A DNA stretch of 26,727 bases from an uncultured Dorea sp. (GCA_910584265.1 CAJTZE010000047.1:1-26727), one strand, 5' to 3'; shown: positions 8,579-17,144, numbered from the stretch's first letter. The notes: generated by a model not told the origin, from the sequence alone. Made by a program: numbers and translations.

Positions 8579-10720
8579 ATGAATAACACGGAGCATACAA
8601 TACAGCCGCACTCAGAGCCTTTGAGGTCCAATTCCGAGAAGATCATGGAGCAGTTAAAATTGCCGCGCACCATCCATATGGTTCCATTGGACTACGTCAA
8701 CGGCTATCAGATCCGTCCCGGCTTCTATGATATCAACGGGGCAACTGCCATTCCCGGCGGTGTTAACTTTACGGTATATTCCCACGGCGCAACCAGCATT
8801 GACCTGCTGCTTTTCCATCGGGAAGAGGAAGAGCCTTTTGTAGAGATTCCATTCCCGGAGCATTACCGGATCGGGAATGTGTATTCTATGATCGTTTTCA
8901 AGCTGAATATCGAAGAATTTGAATATGCATACCGCGTAGACGGTCCCTATGAACCGGATAAGGGACTGATCTTCAACCGGAATAAGTATCTTCTGGATCC
9001 ATATGCCCGCGCGGTTACCGGCCAGAGCAAATGGGGCGTTCCCCACCCGAAGGGCCTGCAGCACTACAAGGCACGGGTTGTCAAGGATGATTTCGACTGG
9101 GGCGCCGCAAAGATGCCTCTGCTTCCTACCGAGGATCTGATCATCTATGAACTTCATGTCCGGGGCTTTACCAAGCACGATTCATCGGGAGTGCTGCATC
9201 CCGGAACCTTCGCGGGCCTCAGGGAAAAGCTGCCTTACCTGCTGGAGCTGGGAGTAAATGTTGTGGAGCTGATGCCGATTTTTGAATTTGATGAGATGCA
9301 GGATTACCGTGAGGTGGACGGTGAAAAGCTATGTAACTACTGGGGATATAATACTGTAAGCTTTTTTGCGCCCAACACCAGCTATTCTGCAAGTATTGAA
9401 TACAACAGAGAGGGAAATGAATTAAAGCATCTGATACAGGAATTTAACCAGCATGGCATAGAGGTCTATCTGGACGTGGTATTCAACCATACGGCAGAGG
9501 GGAATGAACACGGGCCTTTCTTCTCTTTCAAGGGCTTTGATAACAATATATATTATCTTCTGACCCCGGACGGACAGTATTACAATTTCAGCGGCTGCGG
9601 CAATTCCTTGAACTGCAATCATCCGATCGTGCATCAGATGATCTTAAACTGCCTGCGCTACTGGGTGACCACCTACCACATCAACGGCTTCCGTTTTGAT
9701 CTGGCATCTATTTTAGGGCGCAATGAAGACGGTTCGCCGATGAATAAACCGCCGCTTCTGCAGTCTCTGGCCTTCGACCCGATCCTGGGCGATGTGAAGC
9801 TGATTGCCGAAGCATGGGATGCTGGCGGACTGTATCAGGTAGGCACCTTCCCTTCCTGGAACCGCTGGGCAGAGTGGAACGGCATTTACCGGGACGATAT
9901 ACGGCGCTACCTGAAAGGCGACCCGGGCATGGCTCAGTCTGCCGCCATGCGCATCGTCGGCTCCCGGGATATCTACGAGGCAAAAAACCGGCAGAATGCT
10001 TCCGTAAACTTCATTACCTGCCACGACGGTTTTACTTTGTACGATTTATTCTCATATAATGAAAAACACAACGAAAAAAACGGCTGGAATAATACAGACG
10101 GAGCCAATGACAATAACAGCTGGAACTGCGGCGTTGAGGGAGATACGGACAACCCGGAAATCCTCTTCTTAAGGCGGAGGATGATGCGCAACGCCTTTGC
10201 CCTGCTTATGTGCAGCCGGGGAATCCCTATGTTTCTTGCCGGGGATGAATTCTGTAACACCCAGTTCGGCAATAACAATGCTTACTGTCAGGATAATCTC
10301 ATCTCCTGGCTGGACTGGCGCCTGCTGGAAAAGAATCAGGATATGTTCCAGTTCTTCCGCTATATGATACAATTTAGGAAGGAACACCGGGTACTGCGCA
10401 CCAACGTAAGCGGCGGCATCTACGGTTTCCCTGACACCAGCTTCCACGGCGTCGCCCCGTGGCATGACCATTTTGAAGAGCATGAACGGTATGCCGGGGT
10501 TATGTTTGCCGGACAGGACAAGAATACAGGCCCGCAGGTCATCTACATTGCCTCTAACGCCTACTGGGAGTCTCTGGAAGTTACCCTGCCGGAGCTGCCT
10601 GCTTCCATGTGCTGGCAGACTGTGGCCGATACCTGGGAAGAACACCAGAACACTTATGTAATATCCGGAGATAGGATAACCGTAAGGGCGAGAAGCGTTA
10701 TGATATTAATCGGAAAATAA
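8579..10720 (+). CDS. glgX: Glycogen debranching enzyme, GlgX/isoamylase type (GH13)
   Basis: Cytoplasmic alpha-1,6-glucosidase of 713 residues that removes branches from glycogen or limit dextrins. After a non-conserved 40-residue lead there is a CBM48-like beta-domain (about 45-150), then the GH13 barrel with all four conserved regions: DVVFNHT (299-305), GFRFDLAS with nucleophile Asp374, IAEAWD with acid/base Glu411, and TCHDG with Asp483. The AEAWDAGG and GDEFCNTQ motifs are typical of the GlgX/isoamylase subgroup rather than of alpha-amylases. GGAGG lies 8 nt before ATG. It is a single-gene unit with its own promoter and a strong terminator at 10744-10778; no glgA/B/C/P is nearby, so its placement among beta-sugar genes is probably positional. 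No signal peptide. Confidence 0.9.
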   Translation: MNNTEHTIQPHSEPLRSNSEKIMEQLKLPRTIHMVPLDYVNGYQIRPGFYDINGATAIPGGVNFTVYSHGATSIDLLLFHREEEEPFVEIPFPEHYRIGNVYSMIVFKLNIEEFEYAYRVDGPYEPDKGLIFNRNKYLLDPYARAVTGQSKWGVPHPKGLQHYKARVVKDDFDWGAAKMPLLPTEDLIIYELHVRGFTKHDSSGVLHPGTFAGLREKLPYLLELGVNVVELMPIFEFDEMQDYREVDGEKLCNYWGYNTVSFFAPNTSYSASIEYNREGNELKHLIQEFNQHGIEVYLDVVFNHTAEGNEHGPFFSFKGFDNNIYYLLTPDGQYYNFSGCGNSLNCNHPIVHQMILNCLRYWVTTYHINGFRFDLASILGRNEDGSPMNKPPLLQSLAFDPILGDVKLIAEAWDAGGLYQVGTFPSWNRWAEWNGIYRDDIRRYLKGDPGMAQSAAMRIVGSRDIYEAKNRQNASVNFITCHDGFTLYDLFSYNEKHNEKNGWNNTDGANDNNSWNCGVEGDTDNPEILFLRRRMMRNAFALLMCSRGIPMFLAGDEFCNTQFGNNNAYCQDNLISWLDWRLLEKNQDMFQFFRYMIQFRKEHRVLRTNVSGGIYGFPDTSFHGVAPWHDHFEEHERYAGVMFAGQDKNTGPQVIYIASNAYWESLEVTLPELPASMCWQTVADTWEEHQNTYVISGDRITVRARSVMILIGK

Positions 10721-10743
10721 AACAAAGTTTTCTATATTAGAAC

Positions 10744-10778
10744 AAAGGAGGCCGTCTCACTCTGAGCCGCCTCCTTTT
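10744..10778. terminator. Intrinsic terminator after glgX
   Basis: AAAGGAGGC (10744-10752) and GCCTCCTTT (10769-10777) form a perfect 9-bp stem with a CTCA/TGAG inner pairing in the loop; the T-run completes it on the plus strand and the preceding A-run gives a T-run on the minus strand. It lies between glgX and the convergent GH53 gene and can serve both. Confidence 0.8.
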
Positions 10779-10791
10779 CACATCATATTCT

Positions 10792-10827
10792 AAGGAAGCG
10801 CTGATTAAATCAGCCTTTCCCTAATAA
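10792..10827. repeat. Dispersed imperfect palindrome, copy B
   Basis: The core GCTGATTAAATCAGC (10800-10814) is a 15-nt near-perfect palindrome, flanked by TAAGGAAGC on the left and CTTTCCCTAAT on the right. It matches copy A (2217-2252) at 27 of 36 positions. Its right end overlaps the TAG stop codon (10821-10823) of the GH53 gene, as if the element had inserted at the gene end. Confidence 0.5.
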
Positions 10828-11816
10828 TCTCTGTATGCCCGCAGTGCCTTATTGTACTGCAGCCGCTTCTCTCCCACAACCTTTGCCGCGCTCAAGGGAT
10901 ATTTGTCCGGCAGTATTTCTGAGCAGGCCTCCGGCTCCCAGTAAAAGATGCCAAGCTCCTCCTGGCCTTCCAGCTCTCTCATCGCTTCAATACAATCTGT
11001 TAGGATCTTATAGCAGCCTTCCTCGTCATAGTCTGGTCCGCCTGCTTCCACGATCATCACCGGTTTGCGATACTTCTCAGAATACTCCACAAGCTTGTCT
11101 GCAAGCTTATCCTTATCACTGTCAAACTGCTCCCAGTAAGGATAGTAGGAAAACCCCAGTATATCCGTCCTGCCGCCCTCTGCAAAGAAATTCTCCCAGA
11201 AGGGCATGCACTGCTCATCATCCATAACAGCCGCCAGATGGGTAATGACCCGGCTGTCCGGGCATACCTCCTTTACCGCATCATAGCCTGCATTTAAGAA
11301 ACGCACCAGCTGCTTCGGCGCTTCCCTAAGGCTTCCCTTCGGCCACATCATGCCGTTGTTGATCTCATTACCTTCCTGCACCCACTCCGGGTAAATACCA
11401 TGCTTCGTGAGAAGTCCCAATATTTCTTTTGTATGGGCAGCGACCTGCTTTTCCAGTTCTTGGTCACTGTCGCCCTTCCACTGCGCCGGAATATCCTGAA
11501 ACAGCGGATCCGCAAAATGGTCGCTGTAATGGAAATCAACCATCAGCTGCATTCCCTGCCGCTTCACCCGTTCTGCCATGGCAAGCACACCCTCCCCGTC
11601 ACAAAAGCCCAGCATACAGGTCTCATTCTCCCGCTTCTGCCAGAAGGCTTCCTTGGGAGGATTTACGAATACTCTAAGGCGCACCGCATTCGCGCCCATT
11701 TTCTTCGACAGAGCTACAATATCCGTTTCCTCTCCCTGCTCGTCAATCCAGCGGTATCCCATAGCCTCCAGCTGGCCGGCCCAGCCCAGATCCACGCCGT
11801 AAATCATCTTTTCCAT
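10821..11816 (-). CDS. GH53 endo-beta-1,4-galactanase, cytoplasmic form
   Basis: Retaining endo-hydrolase of 331 residues acting on beta-1,4-galactan chains such as pectic RG-I side chains or type I arabinogalactan. A single TIM barrel fills the protein: MIYGVDLGW at the start, NAVRLRVF (43-50), VDFHYSDHFADP (93-104), acid/base Glu151 in QEGNEIN, SYYPYW (223-228) and nucleophile Glu257 in IVEAGG. Most GH53 enzymes are secreted, but here there is no signal peptide; the protein starts directly with the first barrel strand, so it must act on imported oligosaccharides. AGGAGAG precedes the ATG by 8 nt. It is the last gene after the zinc ribbon (12-bp gap) and closes the transporter series. The divergent LacZ would finish the galacto-oligosaccharides it produces. 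Confidence 0.9.
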   Translation of the reverse strand: MEKMIYGVDLGWAGQLEAMGYRWIDEQGEETDIVALSKKMGANAVRLRVFVNPPKEAFWQKRENETCMLGFCDGEGVLAMAERVKRQGMQLMVDFHYSDHFADPLFQDIPAQWKGDSDQELEKQVAAHTKEILGLLTKHGIYPEWVQEGNEINNGMMWPKGSLREAPKQLVRFLNAGYDAVKEVCPDSRVITHLAAVMDDEQCMPFWENFFAEGGRTDILGFSYYPYWEQFDSDKDKLADKLVEYSEKYRKPVMIVEAGGPDYDEEGCYKILTDCIEAMRELEGQEELGIFYWEPEACSEILPDKYPLSAAKVVGEKRLQYNKALRAYRDY

Positions 11817-11828
11817 CAGATAACTCTC

Positions 11829-12047
11829 CTAGTCAAAATCAAATTTGGTAAATCTCTGATACATTGCCCCATACTTGGTCCTTACCATCTCATTTCCTTC
11901 CAGCACATCCTTTTCCTTCCCCGTGTACTGGCAGCGCAGGCAATAATATTCGTCCTTTTCCTTATCATAAAACATATCAATATCCAGATCCCTCATAAAG
12001 CAGGCGGGGCATCTGTAATTTAATCTGCCTTTTCCAGCTTGAGCCAT
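11829..12047 (-). CDS. Small zinc-ribbon protein of unknown function
   Basis: 72-residue protein with CPAC (Cys13, Cys16) and CLRC (Cys36, Cys39) separated by 19 residues, a treble-clef/zinc-ribbon arrangement, followed by a charged tail ending in aromatic and acidic residues. The knuckles sit in short beta-hairpins (YRCPAC, YYCLRC). Its start lies 28 bp inside the upstream 610-residue gene, with AAAAGGAGGTC 9 nt before the ATG, so the two are translationally coupled. Only 12 bp separate it from the GH53 gene. There is no catalytic motif; it may be a protein- or nucleic-acid-binding partner or an assembly factor for its neighbour. I do not recognise a named family. Confidence 0.82.
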   Translation of the reverse strand: MAQAGKGRLNYRCPACFMRDLDIDMFYDKEKDEYYCLRCQYTGKEKDVLEGNEMVRTKYGAMYQRFTKFDFD

Positions 12048-13852
12048 GTTGCAAAGACCTCCTTTTCTGATACTTGCTTCTTATATCCCAGCGTAAACAT
12101 CGGAGAAAATGCATATCCCTCCCGTACGTATCCTTCGGCGCCCTCTGACGCCCTCATGGACACCTTGGTCTCAATTGCAGGAATCACTGCAGATACTTCC
12201 TTCGCATCCGCAAGGCTCTCCTCCCTGCATTTATACTCATATACGATCTCCTTCGTCTCACTGCCCTCACAGCGGAGCAGGATACCGCTCATATCCTCCG
12301 GATACTCGGTCGTTCCATAGCAGGCGACCATATACTCATTGATCTCAACCTGCGCGTCCGGCCTGCTCATCTCTAAAATCTCACGCGTAATGCGGATCGT
12401 TCCCTCTCCCTCTGCAAAATACAGCTTCGTCTGCAGCTTCACAGTCAGGTCATAGAACTCAATATCCACCGGATCCAGCGTCAGGATCCTTGTATTTCCT
12501 TCCTGTGAGAAATGCGCTTTTGTCCGGCACAGGCACAGATCCACTTCCTCGCCCTGATAACAGATTTTGGCGCTGCGGATCGTTCCCTCTCCGGCATAGT
12601 GGGTAAAATATCCCGCGCGGTACTTCTCCTGTATCAGAAATGGATAGGAGGCATCCTGTACATGCTTGGTTCCGATTCCTACCTCCCATTTCAGCTTCGC
12701 CGCGTAAGGACGCAGATCGAAGATTGCACCGCCCTGATCCATATTGACGCCAGCGCGCATATAAGGATCCGTATACCAGAATAACTGCTTGTCAGAGCCG
12801 TAGAGGATATCTCTCCACAGTGCACACTCCGGCTCTGTATAGCTCTTCTTTTTCCGGTAATAGTCTGCAAACTCAGACATCGTCATATCGATCAGCTTCC
12901 CTTCCTTCTTCAGACCGCCATAATATTTACAGCCATCCGAATAGGATTTTAAGAGCAGCTCATAGGGCGCCTCCCAGCGTCCCATCTTATTCATCCAGCC
13001 CGGCCCCACAAACATCATATTATAGGCGTAGCCGTTGTTGTATTTCTCCTGCGCCCGGTACTGGTCGATCAGGTTATACAAATATGGAAATTCCCATGTT
13101 TTAGAATCGTAGATCATGCCCCGCAGCACATTCTGGGGATGGGTTCCAAAATTAGAGCCGTTGCCGTCGTAGCAGGCAAGCAGGTCTCTGGACAGATGCG
13201 GAATTGCAACGATTCCAGAATCCTCCGCCTCATCCGCCGCCGGTGCATGAGTATTCTGCTTTGACGGGATCCACGGCGCCCACGGGCCTCCGTCAAATAA
13301 GGTATACCAGGAATTATTGCAGGTGTGGTATGCCTTCGGTCCCTCCTCCCAGCAGGTAGCAATGGCGCACTTCACCATCGGATACTTCTCCTTGATATAA
13401 TTGGTCAGCTCTGCATCCATGTAATAAGAGCCAGTAGACTCCGGATAGAAGCCGAATCTCTCATGGAATTTAGCAAATACGTCATCCACGATGGTCTTCT
13501 TATCCTCCATGGAAAACATCCAGATACAGAAATCCTTAGTCTTATATTTATCACGGAACTGCTCGCATGGAAGCCCTAAGAGCGATAATGCAATCTCGTC
13601 CCCGTATTTTTCATGGTCATCCTTGGCAATCTGTACTGCCTCGTCATTAAAAAGCGCCGCATAGGTCATGTGGATCGTAACCTTCAGGCCGTTCTCATGT
13701 GCCAGCCTCTGCTGTGTCTTGAAGATATCCAGTGATTCCGTCAACAGCTTCTTATCACCGATATCCTCTTCCTTCCCATGGCCGGTAACTGTTGCCGAAT
13801 ACTCCGGCACCATTTCCGGCCTGTGGATCACATTTAGAATAAATTCTCCCAT
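12020..13852 (-). CDS. Uncharacterised 610-residue protein, glycosidase/deacetylase-like
   Basis: Large cytoplasmic protein (no signal peptide) in a galacto-oligosaccharide locus; I do not recognise a characterised family. The first ~330 residues look like a divergent (beta/alpha) barrel of the GH57/polysaccharide-deacetylase kind: a strand ending KVTIHMTY (57-64), FNDEA (68-72), FGFYPESTGSYYMDAEL (133-149), a CWEEG turn (167-171) and IPHLSRD (217-223) with His219 all suggest a sugar pocket lined by acidic and aromatic residues. The last ~230 residues are rich in beta-strands, as in a lectin-like or accessory sandwich. The layout loosely recalls the structural-genomics families DUF3863/DUF3864, from memory only. 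AAAGGAG 8 nt before ATG sets the start. The gene follows a hairpin and T-run (13885-13929) and overlaps the zinc ribbon by 28 bp. Confidence 0.8.
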   Translation of the reverse strand: MGEFILNVIHRPEMVPEYSATVTGHGKEEDIGDKKLLTESLDIFKTQQRLAHENGLKVTIHMTYAALFNDEAVQIAKDDHEKYGDEIALSLLGLPCEQFRDKYKTKDFCIWMFSMEDKKTIVDDVFAKFHERFGFYPESTGSYYMDAELTNYIKEKYPMVKCAIATCWEEGPKAYHTCNNSWYTLFDGGPWAPWIPSKQNTHAPAADEAEDSGIVAIPHLSRDLLACYDGNGSNFGTHPQNVLRGMIYDSKTWEFPYLYNLIDQYRAQEKYNNGYAYNMMFVGPGWMNKMGRWEAPYELLLKSYSDGCKYYGGLKKEGKLIDMTMSEFADYYRKKKSYTEPECALWRDILYGSDKQLFWYTDPYMRAGVNMDQGGAIFDLRPYAAKLKWEVGIGTKHVQDASYPFLIQEKYRAGYFTHYAGEGTIRSAKICYQGEEVDLCLCRTKAHFSQEGNTRILTLDPVDIEFYDLTVKLQTKLYFAEGEGTIRITREILEMSRPDAQVEINEYMVACYGTTEYPEDMSGILLRCEGSETKEIVYEYKCREESLADAKEVSAVIPAIETKVSMRASEGAEGYVREGYAFSPMFTLGYKKQVSEKEVFATWLKLEKAD

Positions 13853-13884
13853 TTCCCAATCTCCTTTCTCCTAAAAAATGGAAT

Positions 13885-13929
13885 AAAAATCCGACACCCC
13901 AGCACAAATAATTGTATAGGGATGCCGGA
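13885..13929 (-). terminator. Terminator/attenuator between permease and 610-residue gene
   Basis: Read on the minus strand, TCCGGCATCCC (13929-13919) pairs fully with GGGGTGTCGGA (13900-13890), an 11-bp stem with two G-U pairs and an 18-nt loop, followed at once by TTTTT (13889-13885). It stands after the second permease and 33 bp before the start of the 610-residue gene. A possible promoter (TTGTGA-N16-TATAAG) lies upstream of it in the same gap, so it may attenuate both read-through and local transcripts. Confidence 0.7.
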
Positions 13930-13995
13930 CTGATAATCATAGTATTCAAGTTCTGCTTATAGTTGATCCGTCGTTTCTCACAATATAAGATTCGT

Positions 13996-14835
13996 CTACT
14001 TAACTGCTCCTGTAATACCTTCTGCAAACTGCTTCTGCAATACGAAGAATACTACCATCGTAGGAACAGAGCAGAACAATACGCCTAACATCAGCATACC
14101 ATAATCCGTTGTATATCCAGCCGCCATATTAGCGATCAGCATCGGCATGGTCTGTGCATTGCTGTCTGTCATGATTACCTTTGGCCACAGGTATGCATTC
14201 CATGCATTCATGAAGGTGATAACTGCCGCCGCCGCATAGGTAGATTTCATCATCGGCATATACATGCGGAAGAAAATCTGAATCTCCGTCAAACCGTCAA
14301 TACGTGCCGCTTCCATAACATCGATCGGGAAGTTTCTGGAATTCTGACGGAACATCATAATCAAAAACGGTGTTGAAATCGCCGGAAGAATAAAGCCCCA
14401 CACAGAGTTCAGCAGATTCATGCCTGCGATCATCTTAAACAGAGGAATCATGGTTGCAACTCCAGGAATCATCATGGCAAGCAGAAGAACGGTAAATACC
14501 ATATCCTTTTTCTTGTCATGGTACAGCTCAAAACCAAAGCCTGCCAGAGAACAGATCAGCAGAGCAAGAATCGTCTGTACAATTGCATACAGGAAAGAAT
14601 TTCCCATAGCACCCCACAGGTTCTGGCCTGCGAGAAGATTCTGGAAATTCACTCCAAGATTGCCGCCAGGAAGGATACGTCCCTGCGCTACATCAAAGGA
14701 TGTATTGGTAGCCGCGGAAATCATCCAGTAAAACGGGAATACCGAAATAAATGATACAATTGCCAGGAAAATATAGGTCGGGATCAGCCGGCGCTGAATC
14801 ATACTTCTGTTCTTTTTCTCAGTCACGTGTATCAC
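13996..14835 (-). CDS. Sugar ABC transporter permease, MalG type
   Basis: Second membrane subunit of the galacto-oligosaccharide importer, 279 residues, six predicted membrane helices. The EAA loop that docks the ATPase is clear: EAARIDGLTEIQIFFRMYMP, followed by the last two helices and the usual Gly-rich C-terminus (AEGITGAVK). The frame opens at GTG 14835; a second GTG at 14826 is better spaced from AGTAGGTG, so the true protein may be three residues shorter. The start overlaps the end of the first permease by 17 bp, implying coupled translation. No ATPase gene is nearby; in Firmicutes such CUT1 importers commonly share one MsmX-type ATPase encoded elsewhere. Confidence 0.93.
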   Translation of the reverse strand: MIHVTEKKNRSMIQRRLIPTYIFLAIVSFISVFPFYWMISAATNTSFDVAQGRILPGGNLGVNFQNLLAGQNLWGAMGNSFLYAIVQTILALLICSLAGFGFELYHDKKKDMVFTVLLLAMMIPGVATMIPLFKMIAGMNLLNSVWGFILPAISTPFLIMMFRQNSRNFPIDVMEAARIDGLTEIQIFFRMYMPMMKSTYAAAAVITFMNAWNAYLWPKVIMTDSNAQTMPMLIANMAAGYTTDYGMLMLGVLFCSVPTMVVFFVLQKQFAEGITGAVK

Positions 14836-15718
14836 CTACTTTCATATTGATTAATGCCAGAATACCTACCATGATGAATACGAAGAATGCCATCGCGGTT
14901 GCATATCCAAAGTTCGCAACACCGGTACCGAAGGTATTATTGTAAATATAATGTGACATTGTTATCGTTGAAAATGCCGGACCGCCGTTGGTCAGGTTTA
15001 CAGACTCATCAAAGAGCTGTAAGGTACCGTTGATTGACATGATAAATGTCATAATAATTGTCGGCTTCAAAAGCGGAACGGTAATCCCCCAGAAGGTCTT
15101 CCATCCGTTCGCACCGTCAATCTTAGCCGCCTCATATACAGAATACTCAATATTCTGCAGGCCTGCCAGATAAAATACCATGTTATACCCGGTCCATCTC
15201 CAGATCAGGGCAATAATGATAACCGCCTTCGCACTTCCGGCATTGCCTAGGAAATTGTAGTTTTCTGATATGATATGTAAGTTGACAAGAATCGTATTGA
15301 TCAAGCCTTCCGTTGCAAATAAGGATTTAAAAATCAAAGAATAAGAAACCAGCGCTGTTGCACAGGGAAGGAATACGCATGTACGGAAAAATCCCTTCAG
15401 CTTCAAATCCTTATTGTTCAGTAACTGTGCCAGCAGAATCGCAAGTACCAGCATGATCGGCACCTGGATTGCCAGATATAAGAATGTATTGCCTACGGAA
15501 CGCAGAAACAGCTTATCCGCAAACATTCTGGTATAGTTATAAAAAATCGGGCTTGCCCACTCCATATTTGCACTGGAACCTGTCTTTAATGAAGTGAGAA
15601 ATGCGCTGATCATCGGCCAGAAGCTCATAACTGCAATCATCAGAGTAGCCGGAGCCAAGAATATCCAGCCGGCTCTCGACTGCTTTTCAAGCAGGCTCAT
15701 TCCTTTTTTATTTTCCAC
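14819..15718 (-). CDS. Sugar ABC transporter permease, MalF type
   Basis: First membrane subunit of the importer, 299 residues. A short positively charged N-terminus (MENKKGMSLLEKQSRAG) precedes the first helix (WIFLAPATLMIAVMSFWPMI), and five more hydrophobic segments follow. The EAA loop reads EAAKIDGANGWKTFWGITVP. AGGAGG lies about 7 nt before ATG. It is separated from the solute-binding-protein gene by 88 bp carrying a hairpin with T-run, and overlaps the next permease by 17 bp. Confidence 0.93.
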   Translation of the reverse strand: MENKKGMSLLEKQSRAGWIFLAPATLMIAVMSFWPMISAFLTSLKTGSSANMEWASPIFYNYTRMFADKLFLRSVGNTFLYLAIQVPIMLVLAILLAQLLNNKDLKLKGFFRTCVFLPCATALVSYSLIFKSLFATEGLINTILVNLHIISENYNFLGNAGSAKAVIIIALIWRWTGYNMVFYLAGLQNIEYSVYEAAKIDGANGWKTFWGITVPLLKPTIIMTFIMSINGTLQLFDESVNLTNGGPAFSTITMSHYIYNNTFGTGVANFGYATAMAFFVFIMVGILALINMKVGDTRD

Positions 15719-15730
15719 CTGGAATCCTCC

Positions 15731-15770
15731 TTTTTAAAAAGATAGGGGAAAACGGCAAACCGTTCTCCCC
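15731..15770 (-). terminator. Leaky terminator after the solute-binding-protein gene
   Basis: On the minus strand GGGGAGAACGG (15770-15760), loop TTTG, and CCGTTTTCCCC (15755-15745) form an 11-bp stem with one mismatch, followed by TATCTTTTT. It lies 36 bp past the binding-protein stop and just before the permease ribosome binding site. Partial termination here would give excess binding protein over permease, the usual stoichiometry for these importers. Confidence 0.72.
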
Positions 15771-15806
15771 GTTCTCTTTTTGTATTTTAGTTTATTATTT
15801 CCGAAA

Positions 15807-17144
15807 TTAGTTGCCCATCTCGAAATTCAGCTGATCCTCTGCTCCCTGAATCTCTTCGTCGATATCTCCGCCGTTTACAATATTGATAACAGCAGCGCCG
15901 AGCTTCTCACGGCATGTATAGTGGAACGGGCTCTGCTCAATTGTCTGTACATGAGCTCCCATCTCTGAAATCTGAGCATAAATCGGAGTATTGTTGAAGA
16001 ATTCTACGCCCTCATTGTAAACCTCAGACTCGCCTGCAGGAATATATGTAGAAACAACACCGCCATCCTTCAGAGCATTGTCATAGGTTACGGTACTCTT
16101 ACCAAATGTATAAGCAAGGAAATCCTTTGCAAGATCAACCTTCTTGCAGTTAGCGGTAATGTACAGGGAAGAACCGCCGTTAGAAGCATATCCTTCTTCA
16201 CCTGTCAGTGTAGGCATAGTTGTAATTTCCCATTTTCCGCTGTTAGCATCTACTGCCTGAATGGTAGGAATGATCCAGTTACCGTTCATAACGCCTGCAA
16301 CCTGGTCGCCCTGGATTGCCTTATCTGTATAATCTGACCAGCTGTTTGGAAGAAGCAGAACGCCTTCGTTAACCATATCTACAACCAGCTGAACGATCTC
16401 TTTTACTTTATCATTTCCAGCAAGATTCGGCTTGCCGTCCTTAAACTGTGAAATACCCTCAGCCTGCAGCATCATGTACATCAGGTCGTTACCGTCGCTG
16501 TTCATACACAGAAGAGCCTTTCCTGTCTTCTCCTTTACAGCCTTACCAACCTCGATGAACTTCTCCCAGGTAATACCCTTCATGTCATCAATCGTATATC
16601 CAGCTTCTTCCAGAAGGTCTACACGGTAAGCCATGATAACCGTACCGCCGTCTACCGGAACGCCATAATGAACGCCGTCGATGGTAGAGTAGTCAATCTT
16701 CTCTGCATAGAAATCATCCCAGTTGATGTCAATGTCATCCACATTCTGCCATGCATCCGGATAATCTGCTACAAACTTCTGGATCCAGTGATCCTGGAAC
16801 AGGACCATATCCGGCAGTGTCTCATACTTGCCTGAAGAAGCCGCTGTTGTGATGGCAGTCTCAACATCCTGAGAACCGCCCTGCTCTTTGATATCAAGAA
16901 CAAAGTCTGAATTAACATTCTCCTTGTAGTCAGCCGCAGCCGCCTCAAGCGCCGGAATGTTGAAGTTCGGATCCCACGCTGCAACCGTCAGTGTGTTCTC
17001 GTCATCACTTGTACCCATCTCTGCTGAACCTGCATCATCTCCGCCATCACCGGAGTCCCCGCCGGTACTTCCGCCGCCGCCGCATGCAGCCAGGGAAAGA
17101 ACCATAGTTCCTGCAAGCAGCATTGAAATAAGTTTCTTTTTCAT
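15807..17144 (-). CDS. Sugar ABC transporter substrate-binding lipoprotein (family 1)
   Basis: 445-residue binding protein that captures the imported oligosaccharide outside the membrane. The signal peptide ends in lipobox LAAC with Cys21, then a Gly/Ser/Asp linker to about residue 48, then the two-lobed binding domain. Typical family 1 features include the VPVDGGTVIMAYRVDLLEEAG segment around the hinge and a late YASNGGSSLYITANC stretch. AGGAGG lies 9 nt before ATG. It is the first gene of the transporter unit and is preceded by the conserved control block at 17223-17296. Its neighbours (GH53, LacZ) point to beta-galacto-oligosaccharides as ligand; this is inference from context. Confidence 0.93.
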   Translation of the reverse strand: MKKKLISMLLAGTMVLSLAACGGGGSTGGDSGDGGDDAGSAEMGTSDDENTLTVAAWDPNFNIPALEAAAADYKENVNSDFVLDIKEQGGSQDVETAITTAASSGKYETLPDMVLFQDHWIQKFVADYPDAWQNVDDIDINWDDFYAEKIDYSTIDGVHYGVPVDGGTVIMAYRVDLLEEAGYTIDDMKGITWEKFIEVGKAVKEKTGKALLCMNSDGNDLMYMMLQAEGISQFKDGKPNLAGNDKVKEIVQLVVDMVNEGVLLLPNSWSDYTDKAIQGDQVAGVMNGNWIIPTIQAVDANSGKWEITTMPTLTGEEGYASNGGSSLYITANCKKVDLAKDFLAYTFGKSTVTYDNALKDGGVVSTYIPAGESEVYNEGVEFFNNTPIYAQISEMGAHVQTIEQSPFHYTCREKLGAAVINIVNGGDIDEEIQGAEDQLNFEMGN

